A stretch of 64,000 nucleotides of DNA. Source: Shewanella chilikensis (GTDB lineage: Bacteria; Pseudomonadota; Gammaproteobacteria; Enterobacterales; Shewanellaceae). Of the stretch, positions 36,742 to 46,035 are shown piece by piece (positions within the stretch are counted from its first letter, which is position 1; every line of letters starts with the position of its first letter). Where the stretch lies: positions 62,001 to 126,000 of the forward strand of contig NZ_NIJM01000004.1 in NCBI RefSeq assembly GCF_002836945.1. Reading direction: 5' to 3'. The position numbers and the translations under genes were made by a program. The notes under the pieces are model-generated. The model was given only the letters and a program-made list of their open reading frames with translations. It was not told the DNA's origin and did not search any database.

Positions 36742-36777
36742 TCCATTGATGTTCGCGAGGATGTAGACATCAATGGA
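36742..36777 (+). promoter_or_regulatory. Long hairpin in the LOS operon leader
   Basis: Perfect 11-bp stem TCCATTGATGT / ACATCAATGGA with a 14-base loop, ending 35 bp before the first heptosyltransferase codon. It is followed 7 bases later by GTTTTTAC, so attenuation or mRNA stabilisation is possible. Seen in sequence; role unknown. Confidence 0.55.
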
Positions 36778-36812
36778 CCACTTAAGTTTTTACAATGAGT
36801 TGATTTTTTCAT

Positions 36813-37847
36813 ATGTTAAAAAGAGTATTGGTCATCAAACACGATAAAATTGGCGACTTTGTCCTCATGTGGCCTGCACTGTATTTACTCAGGCATGCTT
36901 TACCGCAAGCCAGTATTGAAATGTTTGTCTCTCCAGCCGTAAAGCCATTTGCTGAAGTATGCCCTTATGTTGACCATGTCATTGTCGATAACGGCAATGA
37001 CGAAGAGATTGGCGAAGCCATCACCGCCAGGCAATATGACGCAATTCTCATCTCTCAATCCGAATACCGTATCTACAAAATCTTACGTCACATAGATGTT
37101 GCCTATAAACTCGCTCCTAAGCATAACTGGTACCAATATCTCTATAAACATAGAGCCAACGTTCAGTATCGTAAGGGAGAGCCCTGTTGGCGTGGAGCTT
37201 GCCTACTGGTAGAGCACTTCCTTAATCACTTTGGATACAGTATCCCAGCACTTCCCAAACAATATTGGGATAAGCAAGCCGTGCGAGACAAATGGCAAGC
37301 CTATTACGAACATTCTGCAGGTGAAAAGTTAATCTTTGCTCATCCGGGTACAGGCGGGTCATCCGGTGCGCTCGCCCCAAAGGACTTTGCCTACCTATTA
37401 ACACAGATAAACGCCAATACTAAAATCGACTGTAAGTTTGTACTCACCTTCAACGGTGACGAAGAAGCATTAGCGCAAATAATCAATAAAGATTTACAAG
37501 CTAATGGAGTCAAAGTGGTAATGGCTAAACCTTTAGCCGGCCTTGCCGACTTTGCCGAATCACTGGTCGCTGCCGACATGTTTATCGCAGGTTCAACAGG
37601 CCCTTTACATATCGCAGGGCTTCATGATGTGCCAACTGTAGGGTTTTACGCTGGGAGGCGTTCAGCGCCCAAGATTCGCTGGCAAACTTTGACCCAGAGC
37701 CACAAGCGTCTAGCCTTTACTCCACCGATAGGCAAAAAAACTGGCCGAAATATGGCACTAATCGATTTTGACGCTGCGGCACAGGAAATTGCACAGTTTC
37801 TAGATACCTTTTATGGTGAGCCCCAACCACTCACCTCGGATTTATAA
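36813..37847 (+). CDS. GT9 heptosyltransferase-family protein, LOS core
   Basis: The 344-residue protein has the GT9 N-terminal motif LVIKHDKIGDFVLMWPAL and the C-terminal donor-site pattern ADMFIAGSTGPLHIAGLHDVPTVGFY. GT9 enzymes transfer heptose from ADP-heptose to the inner core of lipid A-Kdo. It begins the operon with hldD, which makes the donor. Relative to WaaC/WaaF it is divergent, so the acceptor position is not assigned. Confidence 0.88.
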   Translation: MLKRVLVIKHDKIGDFVLMWPALYLLRHALPQASIEMFVSPAVKPFAEVCPYVDHVIVDNGNDEEIGEAITARQYDAILISQSEYRIYKILRHIDVAYKLAPKHNWYQYLYKHRANVQYRKGEPCWRGACLLVEHFLNHFGYSIPALPKQYWDKQAVRDKWQAYYEHSAGEKLIFAHPGTGGSSGALAPKDFAYLLTQINANTKIDCKFVLTFNGDEEALAQIINKDLQANGVKVVMAKPLAGLADFAESLVAADMFIAGSTGPLHIAGLHDVPTVGFYAGRRSAPKIRWQTLTQSHKRLAFTPPIGKKTGRNMALIDFDAAAQEIAQFLDTFYGEPQPLTSDL

Positions 37848-37898
37848 CATTTAGCGACTCAAAATTGATATGAGTCACACGAAAATTGGAAAATACTT

Positions 37899-38852
37899 AT
37901 GATAGTAGTCACAGGTGCCGCAGGCTTTATTGGAAGCAACTTAGTTAAAGCGCTCAATAACTTAGGACGTAGTGATATTATTGCCGTAGATGACCTGACC
38001 GACGGCACCAAGATGTTTAATCTCGCCGACTGTGAAATCGCCGATTATCTGGATAAAGCAGACTTCATCGAACAGATAACCCAAGGACAATTCGATAACA
38101 AGGTTGAAGTGATCTTCCATCAAGGCGCCTGTTCGTCGACCACAGAGTGGGACGGCAAGTTTATGATGGCTAACAACTACGAGTATTCCAAAACCCTGCT
38201 CCACTTTTGTGAGCGTACCGGCAGCCAGTTTATCTATGCATCTTCGGCCTCTGTTTACGGCGGCAGCGATAAGTTTGTCGAGCAGCGGGAGCTGGAAAAG
38301 CCGCTCAACGTCTATGCCTACTCCAAGTTCCTCTTCGATCAATATGTCAGGCAACATAGCTTCACGACTCAAGTGGCCGGACTACGTTACTTCAACGTTT
38401 ATGGACCAAGAGAACAACATAAGGGCGGCATGGCTAGCGTAGCCTTCCACTTCAACAATCAGATCAAGGCGAATGGCATCTGCCGCCTATTTCAGGGCCA
38501 CGACGGCTTCGAAGATGGTAAACAACTGAGAGACTTCGTGTATGTCGAAGATGTAGTCAAGGTCAACCTCTGGCTATGGCAAAATCCGAGTGTCTCAGGG
38601 GTGTACAACTGTGGTACGGGTCAAGCACAGAGCTTCAACGATGTGGCCAATGCGGTGATCGCTTATCACGGTAAGGGGGAAATCGAATATATTCCTTTCC
38701 CGGATAAGCTCAAAGGCGCCTATCAAAGCTATACCCAGGCGGATCTCACTCGGCTTAGGGCTGCTGGATATACTCAGGCCTTTAAAACAGTCGAGCAAGG
38801 AGTACCCGAGTATCTGGACTGGCTGGCCGCGCAACACTTTATCGGTCAGTAA
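37899..38852 (+). CDS. hldD: ADP-L-glycero-D-manno-heptose 6-epimerase
   Basis: HldD converts ADP-D-glycero- to ADP-L-glycero-manno-heptose, donor for the inner core. The NAD(P)-binding GAAGFIGSN is at the N-terminus, SSASVYGG follows, and the catalytic YxxxK is in YAYSK (about residue 140). [20 protein letters not shown] is specific for this family. At 317 aa the length fits. It is placed among glycosyltransferases that use its product. Confidence 0.96.
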   Translation: MIVVTGAAGFIGSNLVKALNNLGRSDIIAVDDLTDGTKMFNLADCEIADYLDKADFIEQITQGQFDNKVEVIFHQGACSSTTEWDGKFMMANNYEYSKTLLHFCERTGSQFIYASSASVYGGSDKFVEQRELEKPLNVYAYSKFLFDQYVRQHSFTTQVAGLRYFNVYGPREQHKGGMASVAFHFNNQIKANGICRLFQGHDGFEDGKQLRDFVYVEDVVKVNLWLWQNPSVSGVYNCGTGQAQSFNDVANAVIAYHGKGEIEYIPFPDKLKGAYQSYTQADLTRLRAAGYTQAFKTVEQGVPEYLDWLAAQHFIGQ

Positions 38853-38877
38853 TTAAGCCTTGAGGAGCCCATTTGTA

Positions 38878-39738
38878 ATGAAAGACAATCAATTGAAAAC
38901 AGCTATTTTTACGCTTGCTATTGGTGATGAAAATCCCATGTACCGTGCCGCGTTACTCAGTTTCGAAAGATATGCCGAAAAAGTCGGTGCTGATCTTATC
39001 GTTTCAAAGGAGCTCCATTACCCAATCACCATCACAAATCCAAAACATACCGCCAGCCCTGCATGGACAGAGAAGTTATATATCAAGGAGTTATTGAAAA
39101 AATACGATAGGGTACTGTACCTGGATGCCGATATCATTATTACTCCAGATGCTGACAACATTTTTGAAGTTTATAATGAACTAGATACTATTTATCTATT
39201 TAATGAAGGACAGTTGCTAGAACGTCAACCTGTGATAGACAAAATCTCTGCGATCATGGGTGAAATAAAAGACTGGCCAAAAGTAAATGGACGCCCTGTC
39301 TACTATAACCTAGGCTGCATGCTAATTTCACGCCAATGTCCGGTATTTGATATTGCCTCATTATCTGATCTTCAGAAACTTTGTAATCACATAAAGTACT
39401 ATGAACAAACTTATGTAAATTACCTGATACAACGTGATAAGCTCAAAAATAAAAGCATATCTTCACGGTTTAACCGCATGGATGTTTTAGGGGCAGAAAA
39501 TTATAAACAAGCCAGCTTCATCCATTATGCTGGTAGAGGCTATACTAACTCTTCTTTAAAACGTGAAGTCAGATTTGTAAACGACTTCTGCGACATATTT
39601 GCTAACCAAATAGATGCTGACATTTTAAAAGAAATAAAAAGTGACGGCTGGGACTTGTTTATCGACAAAGCACATAAGCGTTATAAGCTACCGAGAACGA
39701 TCATCAGTGCCTTGGCTAAAGCCTTCGTCACCATTTAA
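38878..39738 (+). CDS. Glycosyltransferase (GT8-like fold), LOS outer core
   Basis: The 286-residue product carries the motif RVLYLDADIIITPDADNIFE (a DxD metal/nucleotide site, about residue 80-100) and an N-terminal TLAIGDENPMYRAALLSFERYA, as in GT8-like transferases. ATG at 38878 is preceded by GAGGAG; the alternative TTG at 38860 is inside the GAGG-containing leader. The gene is more AT-rich than hldD before it, suggesting exchange of the variable core region. Sugar specificity is unknown. Confidence 0.82.
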   Translation: MKDNQLKTAIFTLAIGDENPMYRAALLSFERYAEKVGADLIVSKELHYPITITNPKHTASPAWTEKLYIKELLKKYDRVLYLDADIIITPDADNIFEVYNELDTIYLFNEGQLLERQPVIDKISAIMGEIKDWPKVNGRPVYYNLGCMLISRQCPVFDIASLSDLQKLCNHIKYYEQTYVNYLIQRDKLKNKSISSRFNRMDVLGAENYKQASFIHYAGRGYTNSSLKREVRFVNDFCDIFANQIDADILKEIKSDGWDLFIDKAHKRYKLPRTIISALAKAFVTI

Positions 39739-39755
39739 GGAAATAGCTAAAACTC

Positions 39756-40532
39756 ATGATGAAGTATAAGGTTTTCGTTATCAATCTAGCCCGCTCTACT
39801 GAGCGGATGGCCCGCATTTCCGAGCAACTCAATCGTGTTGGAGTCCCCTTCGAACGCATAGAAGGTGTTGATGGCAACCTACTAACAGATGAAGAAATTG
39901 AACAGGTTTCTCCTGCCAAATTAGTGCAAAAAAACTATTACAGGGCGCTAAGTAAAGGAGAGGTCGGTTGCAGTCTTAGCCACAAAAAAGCATGGCAAAA
40001 AATTATCGATGATGACTTGGATTTTGCCTTCATCCTTGAGGATGACATCTACCTAGAAGACAATTTCTCCGAAGTGGTCGACTTAATGCGAAACCTACCC
40101 ACAAAAGAATGGGATTTCATTAAGCTTTATCCACTCCGCAAAGGTGGCCAGAGTAATATTAGGAATGCTTATACTTACCATAAGCACAAATTTATTAGCT
40201 ATCATAAGTTTCCAATTAGCGCTGTAGCACAGGTAGTGAGTAAAAAAGGAGCGAAAGCACTTATCAAAAACATGCCTTATGTGGTACAGCCAGTTGATGG
40301 GCACCTAAAATCCTGGTGGACGCTAGGTATTTATCCTTTTGGACTCATCCCATACTGCGTTTCAGTCGATCTGACGGGCCTATCGGACATCAACCCTCAT
40401 GGGGGGCTTGAAAAGATGAAGCAACGTAAATTAACCAAGCTATATCTTAACTGGCAACGTGCCCTGGCGCGGCTTTTTGCAACGCCTAAGCTTGACAAAA
40501 AATTCACACAGTTTACCAACTATCTAAAATAG
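39756..40532 (+). CDS. GT25 family LOS glycosyltransferase
   Basis: The 258-residue protein has the GT25 hallmarks VFVINLARSTERMARI, GEVGCSLSHKKAWQKI and FILEDDIYLED. Family members (LgtB/Lex2B type) add galactose or similar sugars to the LOS outer core. It sits 17 bp after the previous glycosyltransferase, within the same operon. AT-rich, like its neighbours. Acceptor unknown. Confidence 0.9.
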   Translation: MMKYKVFVINLARSTERMARISEQLNRVGVPFERIEGVDGNLLTDEEIEQVSPAKLVQKNYYRALSKGEVGCSLSHKKAWQKIIDDDLDFAFILEDDIYLEDNFSEVVDLMRNLPTKEWDFIKLYPLRKGGQSNIRNAYTYHKHKFISYHKFPISAVAQVVSKKGAKALIKNMPYVVQPVDGHLKSWWTLGIYPFGLIPYCVSVDLTGLSDINPHGGLEKMKQRKLTKLYLNWQRALARLFATPKLDKKFTQFTNYLK

Positions 40533-40540
40533 AGATTCTT

Positions 40541-41686
40541 GTGTCTGTCATAATTGAACATTCAAGCATACTGAAAGCTAAACGTGTCTTGTACATGACA
40601 CACTTGGCCATTGGTGACTTTGTCTACCAAGGTGTTTGGTTACGCGCCTTTAAAGCAAAATACCCTCATCTTAGTATCGATATCTGGTTTGATGACTGTC
40701 GCAGTAAGCCCCACGATTGGGCCAAAGGCCGCAACAAAATTCTATCGGAATGGATAAATGCAATAGGGGATTTCGACGACGTCTATCCCATAGTGAGCAA
40801 TTTGAATCAACGTCAAGCAGCAATCCAAGCCGCTCGAGAAAAAAACTACGATATCATCATTTTCGTAGGGAAGAATCGTAGCGAACAATTTGCAAAGATT
40901 GCACGTCAAATCTCATCGACAGCCGTAGTTGTCGCCACCATGAACTACACCCTAAGAAATCTATTTAGCAGTAAAATCCATGCTGGCAAACTCGATGGTA
41001 TTCTCAACTACCGTGATATAGCTAAAAAAAGCTCACATGTTACAGAGTTCTATGGTCATTGCTTTAATCAATTTCTAGGATTAGATACCAAAGATCTCAT
41101 TAACGGCAACAAACAACTCGATATTAATATTAGTCCAGAATATCAATCTAGTGTCCAACCCGTGATAACCTCACTCACACAGGGTGACTCAAATAAACTC
41201 ATTATTTTTATCAATCACCTATCAACGGCGACGAAAAAAGACTACCCTTGGCCTCAAGTGAAACAACTGATCCAGCTTCTGAATTCAAAATATGCCAACC
41301 TGGTATTCATAGTCAACACACCGCCAGATAAGCTTGAATCTGTCACTGCAGAGATAAGAGCAGATAGAGATTTAAATCCAAAACAGATCACGACTTTTAC
41401 TGCACTGAATAATTTCTTTGAGCTTCCAGCTATCATAGGTCTTTGCGATCTAATTATAAGCGTAGATACAGCTACTGCTCATCTCGCTGTATGTATGTCT
41501 AAGCCTCAAGTAACTCTAATGGCCAGCGACTTTAAGCTCTGGCAACCACTGGGGGATAGCATCATCCTTGAAGGTACAGGTAAAGCAAGCTCTATTGCCC
41601 CACACCAAGTCGCAAATGCAGTGGAAAAGCAAATCCTAAACTTCTATGGTGAAACAGAAAAATTTCAGCCTTTAATCAACAATTGA
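40541..41686 (+). CDS. GT9 heptosyltransferase-like protein, divergent
   Basis: The 381-residue protein has a GT9-like N-terminus (LYMTHLAIGDFVYQGVWLRAF) and donor-site pattern LISVDTATAHLAVCMSKPQVTL. The start is GTG at 40541, with AGAGA upstream; it follows the GT25 gene by 8 bp and ends the operon. It is AT-rich and only distantly like WaaF, so donor and acceptor may differ from canonical heptose transfer. Confidence 0.82.
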   Translation: MSVIIEHSSILKAKRVLYMTHLAIGDFVYQGVWLRAFKAKYPHLSIDIWFDDCRSKPHDWAKGRNKILSEWINAIGDFDDVYPIVSNLNQRQAAIQAAREKNYDIIIFVGKNRSEQFAKIARQISSTAVVVATMNYTLRNLFSSKIHAGKLDGILNYRDIAKKSSHVTEFYGHCFNQFLGLDTKDLINGNKQLDINISPEYQSSVQPVITSLTQGDSNKLIIFINHLSTATKKDYPWPQVKQLIQLLNSKYANLVFIVNTPPDKLESVTAEIRADRDLNPKQITTFTALNNFFELPAIIGLCDLIISVDTATAHLAVCMSKPQVTLMASDFKLWQPLGDSIILEGTGKASSIAPHQVANAVEKQILNFYGETEKFQPLINN

Positions 41687-41722
41687 GCATATGTTGAACA
41701 TAAATCTAGGCAGGGAAAACTT

Positions 41723-41751
41723 TATAAAGCATTATTTATTAATGCTTTATA
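41723..41751. terminator. Hairpin between converging LOS operons
   Basis: Perfect 12-bp AT-rich stem TATAAAGCATTA / TAATGCTTTATA with a 5-base loop. It lies 36 bp after the last plus-strand LOS gene and 108 bp beyond the end of the minus-strand GT4 gene. There is no classical U tract, so termination efficiency is uncertain. Confidence 0.5.
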
Positions 41752-41859
41752 TTTAGCCCACCAACAACGAGGCTGTAATATCAGGGCTTGTAAAACGATT
41801 AAACAAGCAAGAACTTAAGTAAGTAGGCTGCAAGTAGTGAAAGTTCTATTCCATTACCC

Positions 41860-42960
41860 TTAAGAGGACTCACAGAGGCTCAGATAATCGGCAACAATTT
41901 TGTCGATAGTCACCTGCGTAAGGATCTGACTGTCGGCAAAAGGCGGATAATACTCCAAGGCTTGCTCCAACTTCTGACTTAAAGCCTTACTATCCCGTCT
42001 TGGCACCAGATATTTAGCCAATTCACCCGTTAAAATCTCATCAGGTCCATGGGGGCAGTCGGTACTGATCACAGGTGTGCCGCACAATAACCCCTCGACC
42101 AGGACATTACCAAAGCCTTCATAATCGGAACTTAGCACTAATAGGCGCGCCGCCTTTATCCAGGGAAAGGGGTTGGCCTGAAACCCGGGACAGATGATGC
42201 GATCGGCCACGCCGTATTTTCTGGCCAGTTTCATCGCCTTCTTGGGATTGTTACAAAGCAGCACCAGCGGCAAAGGCTTATGCATCTTGGCAAGAGCCTG
42301 AAATAGTATGTCATGACGTTTTTGCCGTGCGACACGACCAACATGGATCAGATAGTCCCCCTTGGGAATATCCGGGTGTTCCTCTGCAGCCTTTGCCCTT
42401 ATCGCTTCTATATCGAATGGATTATATATAGTACGCATACTGCGGGGAGAAATTCGCCCGCTCTGGCGAATTTCCTGAGCGATCCCCTTGGAGACTGTGA
42501 TCAACGCCTGGCCGTTCAGTGCCAGCTTGGTTCTGAGCATTGCAAGGTAAGCTAATAGTCCGAGTTTACGCTCACGCTTCAACTCCTCTTCAATAGAGTT
42601 ATGCACCACAATATAGAGCGGTGATACGCCGGCACGAGTTAGCAATAAATTGCTCTTGTCCAAATTAGACAAAATAAGGTCAAAACCACCATAAGTCTGT
42701 TCGAGTTCATCGAACCATTGCTTTACCCTGGCAACCGAGCGACCCAACCGCCACCAGGCAATGATATGCCGCTCACCTTCATCGAAGCAGACATGCAAGG
42801 GAATTTCCTCAGGGACTGCATAATCATAATGAGGGGTCAGCACCAAAAGATGCGGCTCATGTCCCAAACGTTTCAGTTCAGTCGCCAGGGTTAAGACTAT
42901 CTTCTCTGCACCGCCACCGGCGAGGCTGTCTATAGCTAAGCCGATCCGTTTACTACTCAT
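41860..42960 (-). CDS. GT4 family glycosyltransferase, LOS core
   Basis: The 366-residue GT-B enzyme has the N-terminal SLAGGGAEKIVLTLA and the C-terminal donor motif SSDYEGFGNVLVEGLLCGTPVISTDC (E-x7-E). Family members transfer sugars onto LOS or O-antigen. ATG at 42960 overlaps the end of the upstream gene by 8 bp, indicating one operon. GC content is nearer to the core genes than that of the plus-strand block. Confidence 0.9.
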   Translation of the reverse strand: MSSKRIGLAIDSLAGGGAEKIVLTLATELKRLGHEPHLLVLTPHYDYAVPEEIPLHVCFDEGERHIIAWWRLGRSVARVKQWFDELEQTYGGFDLILSNLDKSNLLLTRAGVSPLYIVVHNSIEEELKRERKLGLLAYLAMLRTKLALNGQALITVSKGIAQEIRQSGRISPRSMRTIYNPFDIEAIRAKAAEEHPDIPKGDYLIHVGRVARQKRHDILFQALAKMHKPLPLVLLCNNPKKAMKLARKYGVADRIICPGFQANPFPWIKAARLLVLSSDYEGFGNVLVEGLLCGTPVISTDCPHGPDEILTGELAKYLVPRRDSKALSQKLEQALEYYPPFADSQILTQVTIDKIVADYLSLCESS

Positions 42961-44032
42961 AATCAAGCCCCAATAGTCGCGCAATCTCCATTATGCAGAT
43001 ATCCAACCCCTTGGCCTCCCCCTCTTTATCCATATTGGCAACTAACTGCGCTACAGTTTGTGGTTCCAACAGGCGCTGTACCTGAGTACACATGGTATCG
43101 GTCTCGATATCGCTGCTGATGGCTAAGCCCCGCTGCACACAGCTATCAATCCGCTTGGGTTGATCCTTGGAAACAGCCACAGCCAACGTTGGCACCTTAA
43201 GAGCTATCGCCTGCAGCAGGGTATCGCCACCGCTTAGCACAGCGCCCACTGCGCCATCAAGCAGGTTGATAAACTCCACGCTGGAGAGCCGATCTATACT
43301 CACTACACCCTCTAACCTAGGCAGAGGTTTAGGATAATTAGGGCCAAACACCATGACGCTGGGTATTCCCATCTTTTGATAACAGATCTGCGCCACTTGG
43401 GCAAAACGCTCAGCCGCCAGAGTTGCGCCGACATAATGACCGCCAGAACCTGCGCTATAGAGGAGATAGCCCTTGGGATTTAAGCTATATTCTTGCTGCA
43501 ACTGCTGTTGCAACACTTTATCGGGTCGAGCGAAGATAGGACCGGTAAAGATGGGCTCGGCCCGCTTAATCAGGTTTAACTTAAAGCGATCGAAACGACT
43601 AATATCGCCAATCACAAACTCAGGCTGTACCACCCAATGACTGTCAGTGACCAATGCCCGCACAAGCTTCATGCCACGAGCACGTTTGCGTTTGTGTTGG
43701 CTGATAAAAACTACCTTGGCACCGCTGCGATAAGCATGTTTCAGCTGTGCCTTACGTCCTGCGGCATCGAAGACCACTAAATCAGGCTTTAACTTTGAGA
43801 TCAACTGGTTCACCTCTTTCACTCGCTTGGTGGGAGTGTCGTCAACCAGATGCGTTGGATAGGGGCAATACTTGGCATAGGGGGCGCGACTGTTAAGCAC
43901 AAATTCAATCTGTGCTCCGGGCCAACGCTGCATGATCTCGTCGGCCACTATGGTGGAACGCATATATTCACCTATTCCCTCTTCACAGGAGACAGGTACA
44001 AACAGAAATTTTGGCGCCACGGACATCGACAT
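42953..44032 (-). CDS. Putative GT-B glycosyltransferase of unassigned family
   Basis: I do not recognise a named family. The 359-residue protein starts with FVPVSCEEGIGEYMRSTIVADEI and has a MurG-like C-terminal half (YSAGSGGHYVG, VLSGGDTLLQAIALKVPTLAVAVSKDQ), consistent with a GT-B nucleotide-sugar site. Its place directly before a GT4 gene (8-bp overlap) in the LOS locus supports a core-glycosyltransferase role. Start ATG at 44032; an upstream ATG at 44062 is possible. Confidence 0.72.
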   Translation of the reverse strand: MSMSVAPKFLFVPVSCEEGIGEYMRSTIVADEIMQRWPGAQIEFVLNSRAPYAKYCPYPTHLVDDTPTKRVKEVNQLISKLKPDLVVFDAAGRKAQLKHAYRSGAKVVFISQHKRKRARGMKLVRALVTDSHWVVQPEFVIGDISRFDRFKLNLIKRAEPIFTGPIFARPDKVLQQQLQQEYSLNPKGYLLYSAGSGGHYVGATLAAERFAQVAQICYQKMGIPSVMVFGPNYPKPLPRLEGVVSIDRLSSVEFINLLDGAVGAVLSGGDTLLQAIALKVPTLAVAVSKDQPKRIDSCVQRGLAISSDIETDTMCTQVQRLLEPQTVAQLVANMDKEGEAKGLDICIMEIARLLGLDYE

Positions 44033-44180
44033 TATCCCTAAAATAAAATGGAAAAACCCCATCCTCCCTCATTGCATCACTCAACTGATGTTTGTCAGCA
44101 GATGAGCCCATCAAGCCTGAAGTTTACCATTAATCAGAAGCTCCTTACTATTGACCGGAGTATTGTTGTGGATCGCTTGA

Positions 44181-45227
44181 TTAAGTGCTTTCGCTTGCTG
44201 GCAACAGACGATCCAATTGGGCAATTACAGGAGCCACCGGGATCATCTCCATCAGATGCGCGCCTTTGGCGCGTGTACCCCAGGGAACCTCACCTGGATA
44301 TTGCAAGGCAATTACCTCATCATAGACACTGACCACGCTATCCAAACAGGTATAAGGCCCAGTGCGTCCAGGATTGGAGTGGGCGTATAGGCCGATCACC
44401 GGTGTTCCTTGGGTTACAGCCATATGAGCAGGACCGGTATCCGGCGCCAGGACTATGCTCGCCTGTTTCAAAAGCGCCAAAAGCTGCGTCAGCGAAGTCT
44501 TACCCACCTGGTTTTCGATGCGCGCATCGCCATGTTCAAGAATGGCCTCGGCAAGCTGATACTCCATAGGAGCGGGACCGCCGCAAAGCAACACACGATA
44601 CCCCTTTCCCAGCGCATGATTGGCTACTTGAGCATAACGTTCTGGCAACCAATTTCGCTCTGCCTTACTGGCGGCAGCGCAAATAATCAGTGCCTTATCC
44701 CCATCAGGGATCAACTGACAGGCAAACTCAGTATCGGCAGGGGGCACAGGAATGTTCCACTTAGGCTGAAGATCTGTCACCCCCAAAGCCTTAGCGAAGC
44801 CCATAAAGCCTTCCAATACATGGGGTGTGGCCAACGGAGCCACCTGTTCATTGGTCACCAACCATTGTCCCTCTTTGGCCCTGGCCCGGTCAAACCCTAT
44901 GCGCACCTTGGCGGGGATCATCAATGAGGCTATGGTAGCCCGCAGCGCCACCTGCATGTGCAACAGCACATCGAAACGACGCCCCTTGAGCGCCCGCCGC
45001 AGATTGAAGTAACTCTTCCAGCCTTGGCCTTTGTCGAACACCACAAACTCCACCCCGGGCAGGTGTTTGAGCAGTTGATATTCTATCTTACCTATCACCC
45101 AGGTGATGGCCAGTTGCGGATACTGACGCTGAATCGCCTGCACCATGGCGACGGCATGGCAAACATCACCAATCGCCGACAGGCGCAGCAAACAGAGAGA
45201 TTGAATTTTCGCTGGGTCAAGACTCAT
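44181..45227 (-). CDS. GT9 lipopolysaccharide heptosyltransferase (WaaC/WaaF-like)
   Basis: The 348-residue protein carries LLRLSAIGDVCHAVAMVQAIQ and the ADP-heptose site LAPDTGPAHMAVTQGTPVIGLYAHSNPGRTGPY, a clear GT9 signature. It is much closer to bona fide heptosyltransferases than the two plus-strand GT9 proteins, and likely adds inner-core heptose to Kdo. It is followed on the minus strand by the two other glycosyltransferases after a 148-bp gap and is divergent from kdkA. Confidence 0.92.
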   Translation of the reverse strand: MSLDPAKIQSLCLLRLSAIGDVCHAVAMVQAIQRQYPQLAITWVIGKIEYQLLKHLPGVEFVVFDKGQGWKSYFNLRRALKGRRFDVLLHMQVALRATIASLMIPAKVRIGFDRARAKEGQWLVTNEQVAPLATPHVLEGFMGFAKALGVTDLQPKWNIPVPPADTEFACQLIPDGDKALIICAAASKAERNWLPERYAQVANHALGKGYRVLLCGGPAPMEYQLAEAILEHGDARIENQVGKTSLTQLLALLKQASIVLAPDTGPAHMAVTQGTPVIGLYAHSNPGRTGPYTCLDSVVSVYDEVIALQYPGEVPWGTRAKGAHLMEMIPVAPVIAQLDRLLPASEST

Positions 45228-45312
45228 GGACAGAATCGGCTTCTTGGGTGCAAACCCCAGATCTTAATGTAGAATAGACCCAGGTTCCAAGCTTATAACG
45301 AACAAATAGCCG

Positions 45313-46035
45313 ATGCAGATTAAAAATACCGCCAAGGGTTGCCTGGCGCTGAGTCATGCCGCCCCACAAGCCCTGGATGAAACCTGGTTTGACGAGTCTT
45401 TTTGGCGGCAACAGCAAGCGATTGTCGGCTCATCCAAGGGGCGTTACACCACCTGGTTTGTCGAGCATGGGAAACAGCAGTGGGTATTGCGCCACTATTG
45501 GCGCGGCGGCCTGATGGAAAAGTTCAGCAAAGATGCCTACCTATTCACCGGCGTCCCCAAGACCCGTGCTGTAGCAGAACTGGCGCTCTTGGAGCAACTC
45601 TTTGAAGAAGGTTTACCTGTGCCCGAGCCAATTGCCGCCAAAGTGGAACGCTTCGGTCTCTGGTATCGGGCCGATATTCTGATCCGCCGCATTCATGGTG
45701 CCGAGGATCTGGTGGCTCTGCTGCAAAAACAGGCCATGTCGCGCCCTCAGTGGCAACAACTCGGCGCCTTGATTGGCCGTTTCCATCAGCGTGGTGTCTA
45801 CCATGCCGATCTCAACGCCAAGAATATTCTCAGCAGCGACCAGGGCTTTTATCTGATTGATTTTGACCGAGGAGAGCTGCGAACCCCGGCCGACGGTTGG
45901 CAACAGGCCAATCTCAGTAGGCTGTTGCGTTCCTTCAACAAAGAAAAACGCAAACAGCCCGAGCTGCAATTTACCGAAGATAACTGGCAGTGGCTGCTGG
46001 AAGGCTACCGCGGCTCAGCTGACAACAAAGCCTGA
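45313..46035 (+). CDS. kdkA: 3-deoxy-D-manno-octulosonic acid (Kdo) kinase
   Basis: KdkA phosphorylates Kdo (or a Kdo derivative) of lipid A using ATP. The kinase-like fold shows GRYTTWFVEH at the N-lobe, HADLNAKNIL as catalytic loop (about residue 165) and LIDFDRGEL as metal site. Length is 240 aa. A phosphate on Kdo usually accompanies a single-Kdo core, as in Haemophilus-type LOS. The 3' end overlaps waaA on the opposite strand by 31 bp. Confidence 0.95.
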   Translation: MQIKNTAKGCLALSHAAPQALDETWFDESFWRQQQAIVGSSKGRYTTWFVEHGKQQWVLRHYWRGGLMEKFSKDAYLFTGVPKTRAVAELALLEQLFEEGLPVPEPIAAKVERFGLWYRADILIRRIHGAEDLVALLQKQAMSRPQWQQLGALIGRFHQRGVYHADLNAKNILSSDQGFYLIDFDRGELRTPADGWQQANLSRLLRSFNKEKRKQPELQFTEDNWQWLLEGYRGSADNKA

